A stretch of 59,513 bases of DNA from Roseococcus sp. (lineage in GTDB: Bacteria; Pseudomonadota; Alphaproteobacteria; Acetobacterales; Acetobacteraceae): positions 1 through 59,513 of the forward strand of contig NZ_JAIEQY010000180.1 in assembly GCF_019747315.1 (NCBI RefSeq), read 5' to 3'. Of this stretch, positions 25,530-34,747 are shown one piece after another. How positions within the stretch are numbered: the stretch's first letter is position 1; each line of letters begins with the position of its first letter. The notes beneath the pieces are model-generated. The model was not told the origin of the DNA and did no database searches. It saw only the letters and a program-made list of their open reading frames with translations. The position numbers and the translations under genes are program-made.

Positions 25530-27077
25530 ATGCGGGACTTGGATTTGCTGCGGCTGGAACGCCGGGTCGGCCTGATGCTTGCGCCCCTTGTGGAGCAGCC
25601 GGGAGCGGCTGTGGGCGTCGCGCGCGACGGCGCGCTGCTGCTGCGGCGCGCGGTGGGGCTGGCCTCGGTGGACCTGCATGTTCCGCTCGGAGTCACCTCC
25701 ACCTTCCGCATCGCCTCCGTCTCCAAGCAATTCACCTGCGCCGCCATCCTGCTGCTGTCCCAGGACGGGCTGCTCTCGCCACAGGACCCGGTGCGGCTGC
25801 ATCTGCCGGAATTGCCCGAGGCGCTGTCCAGCATCACCCTCGATCACCTCATGCGCAACTCGTCCGGCCTGCGGGACATGCTGGAATTGCTGCGCCTGGG
25901 CGGCGCCGACCTGGCAACACCCGTGACCGAGGCCGAGCTGGACGCCGCCATCGCGCGCCAGACCACGCTGAATTTCGCGCCCGGCTCCCGCTTCCTCTAT
26001 TCCAACAGCGGCTTCCGGCTGCTGGGCCGGGTGGTGGAGCGGGTCTCTGGCCAATCCCTGGCCGAGTTCCTGGAATCCCGCATCTTCCAGCCGCTGGGCA
26101 TGACGCGGACGCGGCACACGGCCGATCTTGGCCGCCCCGTGCCGGGCCTGGCCACCGGCTATCTGCCCGCGCCGGAAGGCGGCTTCACCCGGGCGCCGCA
26201 CGGCTTCCCGCTGGGCGGCGAGGGCGGCATGGTCTCCGGCATTGAAGATCTGGCCCTTTGGGCGCGCTGCCTTTCCGTGGGAGGCCTGGGCGGCGGGCTG
26301 GAGGCAGCGCTGGTGCAGACCACCCCTTTCACCGGCGGTGCGATGAACCGCTACGCGCTGGGGCTGGAAGTGGAGGCGTGGCGGGGGTTCCGGCTGGTCA
26401 GCCATGGCGGCCTCTGGCCCGGCTACAAGACCGCCTTCCTGCGCATTCCCGAAAAGCGCCTGACCGTAATCGTCATCGCCAACAATGCGCGGCTCGACCC
26501 CCACCACATGGCGCTGCAGGTGCTGGAGGCCGCCCTGGATGGCGATCCTGCGCTGCGCCCGGCCCCTGCCCAAATTGACCACGGCGCGATGACCGGCACC
26601 TGGCTGTCAGAGACGGAGGGTCTCTCGCTCGACATCGCCGAGGATGGCACGGCCCGCATGCATGGCGTGCCCTTCGCACTGGTCCCGGGCGAGGATGGCC
26701 GCATGATGGCCCGCCGCGGCGCCTTCCCCTTCCGCGCGGCGCTGCCACAGGGCGGTTTGATGGAGGTGGAGTTCGACGCTGGGCACCGCGCCAGCTTCCG
26801 CCGGGCGCAACCGGTGATCCTGCCCGCGCTCGATGGCAACTGGCATTGCGCGGAGCTGGCGACGGAATGGCGGGTCACGGGCGGGGTGGTCCATGCCTCG
26901 GGCCCGGTGCGCCGCGGCGGCCCCTGGCCGATCACCGCACTCGGGGCGCGGCACCTGCGCATCGCCATGCCTTCCGCCCTGTATGAGGGCTGGGTGGATG
27001 CGGTGGTGGCCGAGGACGGGAAGACCCTGGTCGTGAATGCAAGCCGGGCGCGCGGGCTGGTGTTCACGCGGGGGTGA
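25530..27077 (+). CDS. S12-family serine hydrolase, D-aminopeptidase-like
   Basis: A 515-residue penicillin-binding-protein-like hydrolase. The nucleophile motif S63-V-S-K66 occurs in FRIASVSKQFTCAAILLL, the tyrosine motif in FLYSNSGFRLL, and the third motif as HGGLWPG. Length and motif context (SVSKQFTC, NSSGLRDMLELL, FAPGSRFLYSN) match the D-aminopeptidase (DAP) group, which adds two C-terminal antiparallel beta domains; residues about 345-515 fit this. DAP frees N-terminal D-amino acids from small peptides. Assignment to that exact activity is inference. No signal peptide is seen, so it is probably cytoplasmic. Confidence 0.85.
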   Translation: MRDLDLLRLERRVGLMLAPLVEQPGAAVGVARDGALLLRRAVGLASVDLHVPLGVTSTFRIASVSKQFTCAAILLLSQDGLLSPQDPVRLHLPELPEALSSITLDHLMRNSSGLRDMLELLRLGGADLATPVTEAELDAAIARQTTLNFAPGSRFLYSNSGFRLLGRVVERVSGQSLAEFLESRIFQPLGMTRTRHTADLGRPVPGLATGYLPAPEGGFTRAPHGFPLGGEGGMVSGIEDLALWARCLSVGGLGGGLEAALVQTTPFTGGAMNRYALGLEVEAWRGFRLVSHGGLWPGYKTAFLRIPEKRLTVIVIANNARLDPHHMALQVLEAALDGDPALRPAPAQIDHGAMTGTWLSETEGLSLDIAEDGTARMHGVPFALVPGEDGRMMARRGAFPFRAALPQGGLMEVEFDAGHRASFRRAQPVILPALDGNWHCAELATEWRVTGGVVHASGPVRRGGPWPITALGARHLRIAMPSALYEGWVDAVVAEDGKTLVVNASRARGLVFTRG

Positions 27078-27106
27078 GGCGTGGCGGGCGAGCAGAGAAG
27101 AACAGC

Positions 27107-27234
27107 GCCTCCGGCGGCTGGGGCCACGGGCCCCAGACCCCTTTCCATCAAGCCGTACCGCCCGACCAAGTGCTTGCAAACACGATCAAAAAAAGGGGCC
27201 TGGGGCCAAGGCCCCAGCCGCCGGAGGCTCTTTT
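27107..27234. repeat. Long palindromic intergenic repeat (complete copy)
   Basis: Perfect 19-bp arms GCCTCCGGCGGCTGGGGCC (27107-27125) and GGCCCCAGCCGCCGGAGGC (27210-27228) enclose a less perfect inner palindrome (CCCCAGACCCCTTT with AAAAGGGGCCTGGGG). TTTT follows the right arm. It separates two convergent genes and could terminate both. Related copies lie at 73-110, 31117-31197 and 36892-37026. Confidence 0.75.
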
Positions 27235-27256
27235 CGTCTTCGAAAGAGGTCCGCTT

Positions 27257-27739
27257 TCAGTCCCGCTTGCGACGAAAGGCGTCAAGGCTGACCACCTGTG
27301 GCGCCTCGACGGCGGGCGGGGGCGGCGCCGCGGGTTCTGGCACGGGCGGAGCGGCGTCTTCCACCGGATCAGCCTCGAAGCGCAGGCCGAAATTCGCCTG
27401 GGGGTCCTGGAAGGCGGTCAGCGCGCCGAAGGGAATCGAGAGCATCGAAGGCACGCCGGAAAACGAGAGCCCGACCGAAAAGCGCTGCGCTGCGCGGTCC
27501 ACCGCCAGATCCCAGAAGCGGTGCTGGAGCACGATGGTCATCTCACTCGGGTAGCGCGCCTTCAGGTGACCCGGGATGTTGGTGCCCGGGTGGTCGGTGC
27601 GGAAGGAGATGTAGAAATGGTGCTCGCCCGGCATGCCGTTGCGGGCGGCGAATTCCAGCGCGTCCACGGCCACGCCGCGCAAGGCGCGCGCCGCCCAACT
27701 GTCATAGGGGAGAAGACTTTCGGGGGGTGTGTTGCTCAT
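27257..27739 (-). CDS. sspB: SspB-family ClpXP adaptor
   Basis: A 160-residue alpha-type SspB that delivers tmRNA-tagged proteins to ClpXP. The beta-rich substrate-binding domain covers residues about 5-115 (HHFYISFRTDHPGTNIPGHL, MTIVLQHRFWDLAVDRAAQR, FSVGLSFSGVPSMLSIPFGA). A Pro/Ala-rich linker leads to a conserved C-terminal tail (VVSLDAFRRKRD) likely to bind ClpX. ssrA itself lies just upstream on the same strand, so the adaptor and its tag RNA are neighbours. The start is the ATG at 27739, not the preceding TTG. Confidence 0.93.
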   Translation of the reverse strand: MSNTPPESLLPYDSWAARALRGVAVDALEFAARNGMPGEHHFYISFRTDHPGTNIPGHLKARYPSEMTIVLQHRFWDLAVDRAAQRFSVGLSFSGVPSMLSIPFGALTAFQDPQANFGLRFEADPVEDAAPPVPEPAAPPPPAVEAPQVVSLDAFRRKRD

Positions 27740-27742
27740 CAA

Positions 27743-27985
27743 GACCTGCCTGTGGGGATCAGCATATCGGCGGAAGGCGGTTTGGGGAAGGAAGGGCGTC
27801 GTTTTCGTGATGCTTCCTGCCCCGCGGCGGCTCGCGGAAGGGACGCCCCCCGCTCCGCGCGAGGCCGGCAGAGGACACGCGCCGCACAGAACCAGCCTTG
27901 CAAGCCTCAGGCGGCGGATTGTCCGCTCACACCAGGAACTGCGTTCAGCACGGCTGCTGCCGGCGGGAAGCCGCGCATGGCCTTG
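27743..27985. other. Space between ssrA and sspB
   Basis: About 240 bases between the tmRNA 3' end and the sspB start, with no convincing frame or RNA. It should contain the sspB promoter and leader; I cannot place a -35/-10 pair with confidence. Confidence 0.3.
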
Positions 27986-27991
27986 TCAAAA

Positions 27992-28262
27992 GTGGGGGGC
28001 TTCTGTTGCCCGGTGCCCCCCGAACCGCGCTTACCTATTCCTAGGCAGCGAGCGCCATGTCCTCACGGACATTGTCATTGGCACTTGTGATTTAGCCCGA
28101 TAACGGCGGTACAATGCCGGGCAAAAGCAGCGTCTTTACCACGCACGTCGAGCCTGTTTCGTCCCCGAGACCAAACCCCTGACATGGGGTGGAACATGGT
28201 GGAGACGCCGGGCACTGCCCCCGGGTCCGTAACGTTTATGCCACGCTGCGTTTATCGCCATA
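27992..28262 (-). ncRNA. ssrA: Transfer-messenger RNA, circularly permuted two-piece alphaproteobacterial type
   Basis: The minus strand encodes the tag ANDNVREDMALAA ending in TAG (28082-28041). Upstream in the gene is the tRNA-like acceptor piece, whose T-arm (CCGGG/CCCGG) is followed by CGTCTCC and ACCA (ending at 28197). The coding piece begins at 28166 with GGGGACG, which pairs all seven positions with CGTCTCC (one G-U) and continues into AAACAGGCTCGACG. The roughly 30-base spacer between the pieces is removed in mature RNA. The 3' end is near a GGGGGG/CCCCCC hairpin (28021-27994) followed by ACTTTTG. The acceptor 5' end is approximate. tmRNA rescues stalled ribosomes. Confidence 0.93.
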
Positions 28263-28391
28263 GACGGGGGCGGCGAACCGCCCGCGACAACCCTCATATA
28301 GGTGAAGCGTGTCTCAAAAGCCAGGGGAGCCGCCACCGGTTTCCCCAGCGCGGGGCCTGGGCTACATCGCCCGCATCAGAGGGTTGCGCAG

Positions 28392-29330
28392 ATGGCATTG
28401 ACGGCAGAGCAGCGGGCGGAATTGGAACAGGCGCGGGACGCGCGGGCGGAAACGCGCCGCGCCACCGTTCCGGCGCTGGAGGCCATGCTCTACCAGGCCA
28501 TGCCCGTGCTGGATCACGGCTTCGTCCGCGTGGTGGACTATATGGGCGATGACGGCGCCGTGGTGCAGTCGGCCCGCGTCTCCTACGGGCGCGGCACCAA
28601 GGCCGCCAATGAGGATCGCGGGTTGATCCGCTACCTCATGCGCCACCGTCACTCCACGCCCTTCGAGATGTGCGAGATCAAGTACCACGTGAAGCTGCCC
28701 ATCTTCGTGGCGCGGCAATGGATCCGGCACCGCACCGCCAATGTGAACGAGTATTCCGCACGCTATTCCGTGCTGGACCGGGAATTCTACATCCCCGAGC
28801 CCGAGCAGCTGGCCGCGCAATCCAGCAGCAACCGGCAAGGCCGCGGCGATGTGCTGGAGGGCGAGGATGCGGCCCTCGTGCTCGACATGCTGCGCGAGGA
28901 TGCGACCCGCAATTACGACCACTACGCCTGGATGCTGAACGAGGATGAGGCGGGCGAGCCGGTCGAGCGCGGCCGCACCGGCCTCGCGCGCGAACTGGCC
29001 CGCATGAATTTGACTCTCAATACTTATACGCAGTGGTACTGGAAGACGGATCTGCACAACCTCCTGCATTTCCTGAGCCTGCGGGCTGATTCCCACGCGC
29101 AGTACGAAATCCGCGTCTATGCCGAGGCGATGCTGGAGACGGTGAAGGCCTGGGTCCCGCTGACCTATGAGGCCTTCGCCGATTACCGCATGGGGGCGGT
29201 GATGATGTCGGCCCAGATGCTGGGCATCGTGCGCCGCATGCTGGACGGCGAGGCGGTGACGCAGGAGACGAGCGGCCTGTCCAAGCGCGAATGGCGGGAA
29301 TTGATGGAGGTCCTGGGGCGTGCCGCCTGA
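28392..29330 (+). CDS. thyX: FAD-dependent thymidylate synthase
   Basis: A 312-residue flavin-dependent thymidylate synthase that methylates dUMP to dTMP using methylenetetrahydrofolate and NADPH. The ThyX signature [11 protein letters not shown] is at residues 112-122, and [21 protein letters not shown] and [17 protein letters not shown] are other family segments. I use the ATG at 28392; the frame is open upstream to 28302 without protein-like content. A downstream HD phosphohydrolase overlaps it by 11 bases. It is divergent from ssrA, whose promoter region (TATATG near 28285-28280) lies within the same roughly 130-bp gap. Confidence 0.96.
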   Translation: MALTAEQRAELEQARDARAETRRATVPALEAMLYQAMPVLDHGFVRVVDYMGDDGAVVQSARVSYGRGTKAANEDRGLIRYLMRHRHSTPFEMCEIKYHVKLPIFVARQWIRHRTANVNEYSARYSVLDREFYIPEPEQLAAQSSSNRQGRGDVLEGEDAALVLDMLREDATRNYDHYAWMLNEDEAGEPVERGRTGLARELARMNLTLNTYTQWYWKTDLHNLLHFLSLRADSHAQYEIRVYAEAMLETVKAWVPLTYEAFADYRMGAVMMSAQMLGIVRRMLDGEAVTQETSGLSKREWRELMEVLGRAA

Positions 29331-29904
29331 GCGGGGCCAGGCGCTCCTCGACTTCATCGCGCTCGCCGACCGACTGAAGCATGTTCTTCGCGCCTCGCGA
29401 AGCGGCGAGCGACGCGAGAATGCGGGCGAGCACGCCTGGCATGTGGCGCTGATCGCCGTGCTCCTGGCCGAGGAGGTGGAGCCCGGGCCGGACATGGCGC
29501 GCGTGCTCTCCATGATCGCCATTCACGACGTCATCGAGATCGAATCCGGGGACACCTTCGCCTTCGACGAGGCGGGCCTGCTCACCCAGGCGGCGCGGGA
29601 GGAAGCGGCGGCCGAGCGCATCTTCGGCAGCCTGCCCCGGGATCTCGGTGCGCGCCTGCACGCCCTTTGGCGGGAATTCGAGGCGCAGGAGACGCCGGAG
29701 GCACGCTTCGCCATGGGCTGTGACCGGCTGCAGGGCTTTGCCCAGCAGGTGGAATGCGGCGCGCCCGCCTGGGCGGAAGTGGGGCTGACCAAGGCGCGCA
29801 GCCTGGTCCGCATGCAGCCGGCCATCGATCTCGGCCCGCCCTTCGCGCCCATGATCGAAGCGCTTTATGAGCGAGCGATGCGCGAAGAGCTGCTGCGGCC
29901 ATGA
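29320..29904 (+). CDS. HD-domain phosphohydrolase (YfbR/HDDC2-like)
   Basis: A 194-residue metal-dependent HD hydrolase: the ligands are H in [15 protein letters not shown] and HD in [13 protein letters not shown], with a further Asp in [11 protein letters not shown]. YfbR-like members dephosphorylate deoxynucleoside monophosphates, which fits overlap with thyX (GTG start at 29320 inside the end of thyX). Nucleotide-pool function is inferred from family and neighbour. Its TGA overlaps the start of the next gene (ATGA at 29901-29904). Confidence 0.85.
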   Translation: MPPERGQALLDFIALADRLKHVLRASRSGERRENAGEHAWHVALIAVLLAEEVEPGPDMARVLSMIAIHDVIEIESGDTFAFDEAGLLTQAAREEAAAERIFGSLPRDLGARLHALWREFEAQETPEARFAMGCDRLQGFAQQVECGAPAWAEVGLTKARSLVRMQPAIDLGPPFAPMIEALYERAMREELLRP

Positions 29905-30782
29905 CCGTCACCATCTTCGGCTCTGCCATCACCGACCTGATCTTCCGGGTGAGCACCCTGCCCCGCCCCGGCGAGACGGTGCTGGGCCAGGCCGGCGCCC
30001 CCCTGCCTGGCGGCAAGGGGCTGAACCAGGCCATCGCGGCCGCGCGGGACGGCGCGGATGCGCGCTTCATCGGCTGCGTGGGAGACGACCCGAACGGGGC
30101 CATGCTGCGCGCGGCGCTGATTGCCGGCTGCGTGAATGTCGCCGGGCTGCGCCAGGTGGCAGCGCCGAGCGGCCTGGCCTGCGTCTGCGTGGATGCGACT
30201 GGCCAGAACCAGATCGCCGTCTCGGCCGGCGCGAACCTGCATGCGCGGGCCGACCAGGTGGCCGAGATCGCCCATGGCGCCACGCTGCTGATGCAGATGG
30301 AAGTGCCGCCCGCGGAGAATGCCCGCCTCATCGCCCGGGCCCGCGCCGCCGGCGCCCGCGTGCTACTGAACCTAGCCCCTGCCGGGCCGATGGACCGCGC
30401 CGTGCTGGGCGCGGTGGACCTCCTGATCCTGAACGAGCCCGAAGCCGCCTGGCTTGGCCAGCAGTTGGGCCGCGAGGGCGATGCGGTGGCGCTGCACGAA
30501 GCGCTCGGCATCGGAATCGCGGTCACCAGGGCCGAGCGTGGCGCGACGGTGGCGAGCCATGCGGGCGTGGTCCGCGTGCCGGCCTTCGAAGTCACCGTGG
30601 TGGACAGCACCGGCGCGGGAGATGCCTGGTGCGGCGTGCTGGCCGCGGCGCTGGATCTCGGCATGCCGATGGAATTGGCGATGCGGCGGGCGAATGCAGC
30701 CGGCGCGCTGGCCTGCACCAGGCGAGGGGCTGCGCCTGCCATGCCGGACAGCGGGGCGCTGGACGATCTGCTCAGCGCGTGA
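29901..30782 (+). CDS. PfkB-family carbohydrate kinase, ribokinase-like
   Basis: A 293-residue kinase with both PfkB signatures: N-terminal PLPGGKGLNQAIAAA and C-terminal VDSTGAGDAWCGVL with the catalytic Asp. It most resembles ribokinases, which phosphorylate D-ribose at O5, but nucleoside or other sugar substrates are possible in this family. It is coupled to the HD hydrolase and thyX, so a role in recycling ribose or nucleosides is a reasonable guess. The end overlaps the convergent MmcQ-like gene by 11 bases. Confidence 0.9.
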   Translation: MTVTIFGSAITDLIFRVSTLPRPGETVLGQAGAPLPGGKGLNQAIAAARDGADARFIGCVGDDPNGAMLRAALIAGCVNVAGLRQVAAPSGLACVCVDATGQNQIAVSAGANLHARADQVAEIAHGATLLMQMEVPPAENARLIARARAAGARVLLNLAPAGPMDRAVLGAVDLLILNEPEAAWLGQQLGREGDAVALHEALGIGIAVTRAERGATVASHAGVVRVPAFEVTVVDSTGAGDAWCGVLAAALDLGMPMELAMRRANAAGALACTRRGAAPAMPDSGALDDLLSA

Positions 30783-31104
30783 GGCGGCGCGGGGCGATCA
30801 TCGAATAGCTCCGCCGCACCAGCGCCTCCACCTCGGCCCAATCGGGCCGGTGGGTGAGGTGCACGCCCACCCAGGCCTTGTGGCCCAGGTAGGGCGGGCG
30901 GAAGAAGCGCTCCGGCGCGGCCTCGATCAGCAATTCCTGGCTGCCGCGCGGCGCCTTCACCCAGATGGCGGGCGGCTTCAGCATCGCCATGCAGAAGATT
31001 TTCCCGCCGATGCGAAAAGTCGGCGTCTCCCAGGTCTCGCGCTCCTCGGCTTCGGGCAAAGCGAGGCAGATGCGGCGCAGGCGGGCGAGAATTGCGTCAG
31101 TCAT
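30772..31104 (-). CDS. MmcQ/YjbR-family protein
   Basis: A 110-residue protein with the CyaY-like MmcQ/YjbR fold. The family segments are CLALPEAEERETWETPTFRI, GGKIFCMAM and HKAWVGVHL. It is often labelled DNA-binding, but its function is not established. The C-terminus overlaps the end of the convergent kinase gene by 11 bases. Confidence 0.88.
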   Translation of the reverse strand: MTDAILARLRRICLALPEAEERETWETPTFRIGGKIFCMAMLKPPAIWVKAPRGSQELLIEAAPERFFRPPYLGHKAWVGVHLTHRPDWAEVEALVRRSYSMIAPRRLTR

Positions 31105-31116
31105 CGAAGGAAAAAT

Positions 31117-31197
31117 GGCCTCCGGCGGAAGGGGCCCCAGACCCCTTGAATTGATTGGGGTTTGGGGCCTTTCGGCCCCAGCCGCCGGCGGCCTTTT
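31117..31197. repeat. Palindromic intergenic repeat (shorter copy)
   Basis: Left arm GGCCTCCGGCGGAAGGGGCC and right arm GGCCCCAGCCGCCGGCGGCC, with GACCCCTT / GGGGTT inside and TTTTCC after. It lies between two minus-strand genes (apbC end and MmcQ-like start). It belongs to the same family as 27107-27234 but has a shorter middle. Confidence 0.65.
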
Positions 31198-31206
31198 CCT
31201 TCTCTC

Positions 31207-32325
31207 TCATTCCATCACGATGCGCGGCCCGCTGGCGGCCGGCTGTTCCACCTTCTCCCAGATGCGCGCCGCCATGCGCCGATAGGTTGCGGCTTCCGGG
31301 CTGTCCGGCGCCGCCAGCACGATGGGTGTGCCGGCATCGGCCATCTCGCGGATGGCGAGCTTCAGGGGCAATTCGCCCAGGAATTCCGCGCCTAACCGCT
31401 CCGCCTCCAGCCGCGCACCGCCATGGCCGAAGATTTCGGTGCGATGGCCACATTCCGGGCAGCAGAAATAGGACATGTTCTCGATCAGCCCGATCACCGG
31501 GACATTCACCTTCTCGAACATCTTGATGCCCCGCCGCGCATCCAGCAGCGCAACATCCTGCGGCGTGGAGACGATGACGGCGCCAGCCAGCGGCACCCGC
31601 TGGGACATGGTGAGCTGCGCATCCCCCGTGCCCGGCGGCATGTCCACCACCATGATGTCGAGCTCGCCCCACTCGACCTGGCCCATCATCTGCTCCAGGG
31701 CGCCCATCACCATGGGGCCGCGCCAGACCATTGCCGTCTCCTGCTCGACAAGGAAACCGATGGACATGGCCTTCAGGCCCCAGCGCTGGATGGGAATGAT
31801 CCGCTGGCCCACGGCGCGCGGCTTCTCCTGGGTGCCCAGCATCTGCGGCAGCGAGGGGCCGTAGATATCGGCATCGAGCAGCCCCACGCGCAACCCCTGC
31901 GCGGCCAGCGCCACGGCCAGGTTGACCGAGGTGGTGGACTTGCCCACGCCCCCCTTCCCCGAGGCGATGGCGACGATGCGCTTCACATCCGGCAGCAGCA
32001 TCGCGCCCTGGCCCGGCGGCGGCCGGGTGGCGCGGGCGGTGGCGGCGGGCGCCTCGGCCGTGGGGGCCGCGACGTCGCGATGCGCCGTCAGCACGACCGT
32101 GGCGGAGATCACGCCCGGAACGCCGGCGGCCGCCTTCTCGCAGGCGGCACGCACCGGCTCCATGGACCGCGCCCGCTCGCGCGGGACGGCGAGGGTGAAC
32201 TGGACCATGCCGTCGCGGGCGGAAATGCCCTCCACCATGCCGGAACTCACCACATCCAGGCCCGTGGCCGGGTCCATGACACGGGATAAAGCGGCCTTGA
32301 TGGCCCCGATGAGCGTCTCAGACAT
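31207..32325 (-). CDS. apbC: Mrp/ApbC/NBP35-type iron-sulfur cluster carrier ATPase
   Basis: A 372-residue P-loop protein that carries and transfers Fe-S clusters. The N-terminal MIP18/DUF59-like domain (residues 1-85) is followed by a Pro/Ala linker and the ATPase domain with the deviant Walker A SGKGGVGKSTT. The cluster-binding CxxC lies in MSYFCCPECGHRTEIFG. I start at the ATG at 32325 (MSETLIGAIK). It is divergent from hflK. Confidence 0.94.
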   Translation of the reverse strand: MSETLIGAIKAALSRVMDPATGLDVVSSGMVEGISARDGMVQFTLAVPRERARSMEPVRAACEKAAAGVPGVISATVVLTAHRDVAAPTAEAPAATARATRPPPGQGAMLLPDVKRIVAIASGKGGVGKSTTSVNLAVALAAQGLRVGLLDADIYGPSLPQMLGTQEKPRAVGQRIIPIQRWGLKAMSIGFLVEQETAMVWRGPMVMGALEQMMGQVEWGELDIMVVDMPPGTGDAQLTMSQRVPLAGAVIVSTPQDVALLDARRGIKMFEKVNVPVIGLIENMSYFCCPECGHRTEIFGHGGARLEAERLGAEFLGELPLKLAIREMADAGTPIVLAAPDSPEAATYRRMAARIWEKVEQPAASGPRIVME

Positions 32326-32494
32326 GATGGTGACCTTTCCTTGACCGGCGGGGCGGCACATATGCACATGGACAGGCTGTCGCGCACCCCTCCCCGAAGG
32401 GCGCAAGACACCATATGTTGAAGAGAATTCAGAATTGGCCGGAGGCTGCACCCGCAAGGGTGGGTGGCCGGCCGCAGCGGAGATCTCGGTAGAA

Positions 32495-33724
32495 ATGTCT
32501 TGGAACAATGGTGGACCGAGCCCCTGGGGCAATCCGCGTCCTCCCGGTGGTGGGGGAAATGGCGGCGGACCCTGGGGCGGCCCGCCTTCCGGGCCGCCGG
32601 GCGGCGGCAATCGCGGCCAGGGCCCCGATATCGAGGAGATGATCCGCAACGCCCAGAACGCCGTCCGGCGCTTCCTGCCGAGTGGTGGGGCGGGCGGCGG
32701 CAAGCTGATCGCACTCGCGGCCGTGGTGCTGGCGGGCGCATGGGGCGCCTCGGGTTTCTATCGCGTTCAGCCGGACGAGTTGGGTGTGGTCATGCGCTTC
32801 GGCGCCTTTGATCGCACGGCCCCGCCGGGCCTGAACTACCGCATCCCCTGGCCGGTCGAGACGGTGACCACGCCGCGCGTCACACGCATCAATCGCGTGG
32901 ATGTCGGCTTCCGCGGCGCCCCCGACACGGCCCCGGGCGGCCGCGTCGTCGCGGCGCGGGATGTGCTGGCGGAGTCGCTGATGCTGACCGGCGATGAGAA
33001 CATCATCGACATCGACTTCGCCATTTTCTGGCGCATCCGCGACGCGGGCGACTTCCTGTTCAACACGCGCAATCCGGAAGAGACGGTGAAATCCGCCGCC
33101 GAATCCGTGATGCGCGAAGTGATCGGCAAGACGCCCATCCAGCCCGCGCTGACCGAAGCGCGCGCGCAGATCGAGCAGGATGTGCGGCGCGGCACGCAGG
33201 CGATCATGGACCAGTATCGCGCCGGGGTGGAAATCACCCAGGTGCAGATGCAGAAATCCGACCCGCCGGCCGCCGTGGTGGAAAGCTTCCGCGACGTGCA
33301 GCGCGCCAATGCCGACCGCGAGCGCGTCCGCAACGAGGCGGAAAGCTTCCGCAACGACATCATTCCCCGGGCCCGCGGCGAGGCGGAGCGCATGCTTCAG
33401 GAAGCCCAGGGCTTCCGCGACAGCCAGATTGCCCGCGCCCGAGGCGAGGCCGGCCGGTTCACGGCCGTGCTCAGCGCCTACAGCCAGGCGCAGGATGTGA
33501 CCGTGCGCCGCATCTACCTGGAAACCATGGAAGAAATCTTCAAGCGCAACGGCATGACCCTGGTGGATGATCGCCTCCAGGGCCTCGTGCCCTTCCTGCC
33601 GCTGGGCGAGACGCGCGGCGCGGCACCGACTGGCCAGACGCAGGCCCGCCCGCCCATTCCGCCAGCCGCCCTGGCCCCGGTGATCCAGCAGCAACAGCCG
33701 CCGCGCGGAGGGATTGGCCGATGA
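32495..33724 (+). CDS. hflK: FtsH protease activity modulator HflK
   Basis: A 409-residue inner-membrane SPFH/prohibitin protein. A Gly/Pro/Asn-rich N-terminus (residues 1-50, unusually long GGG runs) precedes one helix (KLIALAAVVLAGAWGASGFY) and the band-7 domain. An Ala/Glu/Arg-rich helical region and a Pro/Gln tail end it. HflK and HflC form a cage around FtsH and limit its proteolysis. The ATG at 32495 gives the usual MSWNN start. The stop overlaps the hflC start (ATGA). Confidence 0.96.
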   Translation: MSWNNGGPSPWGNPRPPGGGGNGGGPWGGPPSGPPGGGNRGQGPDIEEMIRNAQNAVRRFLPSGGAGGGKLIALAAVVLAGAWGASGFYRVQPDELGVVMRFGAFDRTAPPGLNYRIPWPVETVTTPRVTRINRVDVGFRGAPDTAPGGRVVAARDVLAESLMLTGDENIIDIDFAIFWRIRDAGDFLFNTRNPEETVKSAAESVMREVIGKTPIQPALTEARAQIEQDVRRGTQAIMDQYRAGVEITQVQMQKSDPPAAVVESFRDVQRANADRERVRNEAESFRNDIIPRARGEAERMLQEAQGFRDSQIARARGEAGRFTAVLSAYSQAQDVTVRRIYLETMEEIFKRNGMTLVDDRLQGLVPFLPLGETRGAAPTGQTQARPPIPPAALAPVIQQQQPPRGGIGR

Positions 33725-34602
33725 ACAAGCTTGCCATTGCCGGCGGCGTCCTGGTCGCCGCACTCTTCGTCGCCGCCTCCAGCTTCTTCACCGTGCAGCA
33801 GACACAGCAGGTGCTGATCACGCAATTCGGCCAGCCGATCCGCGTGATCCAGACCCCTGGCCTGAATATGAAGCTGCCCTTCATCCAGAACGTGATCGTC
33901 TTCGACCGTCGCCTGCTCGATTTCGAAGCGCCGGGCGAGGAAGTCATCCTGGGCGACCAGCGCCGCCTGATCGTGGACAGCTTCACCCGCTATTCCATCA
34001 CCGACCCGCTGCTGTTCTTTCAGACCGTGGGCGCGACCGAGGCCGGTATTCGTGGCCGTCTCAACTCGATCGTGACCTCCTCGCTGCGCCGCGTGCTGGC
34101 CGGTGAGAGCCTGTTGGCCGTGCTCAGCGCCGATCGCGGCCGAATCATGGGTGAGATCCGCCGCCAGGTGAATGACGAGGCCCGCCGCTTCGGCATCGAG
34201 GTGACGGATGTCCGCATCCGCCGCGCCGACCTGCCCGATGAGAACACCCAGGCCATTCTCTCGCGCATGCAGTCCGAGCGTGAGCGCGTGGCCCGCGAAG
34301 CCCGCGCCGAGGGTGCCGAGGTCGCGGCCCGCATCTGTGCCCAGGCCGAGCGTGACCGCACCGTGCTGCTGGCCACGGCCGAAGCCGACGCCGCCATCCA
34401 GCGTGGTACGGGCGAGCAGGAGGCGATCCGCATCTTCGCCGAGGCCTTCCAGCGCGATCCGGAATTCTTCCAGTTCTGGCGCACCATGCAGGCTTACCGC
34501 GACGTCTTCTCGACCGGCGAGTCCCGCATGGTCCTGACCCCGGAGAGCGATTTCTTCCGCTACTTCCGGGAGATGCCCGTGCGGCCAGCCGCACCGAGGT
34601 GA
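33721..34602 (+). CDS. hflC: FtsH protease activity modulator HflC
   Basis: A 293-residue partner of HflK with an N-terminal membrane anchor (KLAIAGGVLVAALFVAASSF) and an SPFH domain (QQTQQVLITQFGQPIRVIQT, VILGDQRRLIVDSFTRYSIT). The helical MQSERERVAREARAEGAE region and the conserved FFRYFRE tail are present. It is translationally coupled to hflK, and a periplasmic protease gene follows after 145 bp. Confidence 0.96.
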   Translation: MNKLAIAGGVLVAALFVAASSFFTVQQTQQVLITQFGQPIRVIQTPGLNMKLPFIQNVIVFDRRLLDFEAPGEEVILGDQRRLIVDSFTRYSITDPLLFFQTVGATEAGIRGRLNSIVTSSLRRVLAGESLLAVLSADRGRIMGEIRRQVNDEARRFGIEVTDVRIRRADLPDENTQAILSRMQSERERVAREARAEGAEVAARICAQAERDRTVLLATAEADAAIQRGTGEQEAIRIFAEAFQRDPEFFQFWRTMQAYRDVFSTGESRMVLTPESDFFRYFREMPVRPAAPR

Positions 34603-34747
34603 TGGTTGCGGCCTGCTGCACTCAGGTGGCGGGCGCGCAACGCTTTGGCACTGGCGTGGTGGACAGAGCGGCTTTAGCTTCCATGTGACGGTCCTGGGGT
34701 GGCCTCCCGCCTCCCCAGGCTTCTCTCTTTCCTGAGGTGCTCGCCCG

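Noticed and set aside
22719-27077. One very long plus-strand open frame (over 1,400 codons)
   Set aside because: Only the last 515 codons (from 25530) show protein-like content. The earlier part is antisense to yibQ, ctpA and the acyltransferase and is a by-product of high third-position GC.
32339-32366. Possible heat-shock-type promoter (CTTGACC ... CATATG) in front of hflK
   Set aside because: Spacing and second element fit neither sigma-32 nor sigma-70 patterns well, so I do not call it.
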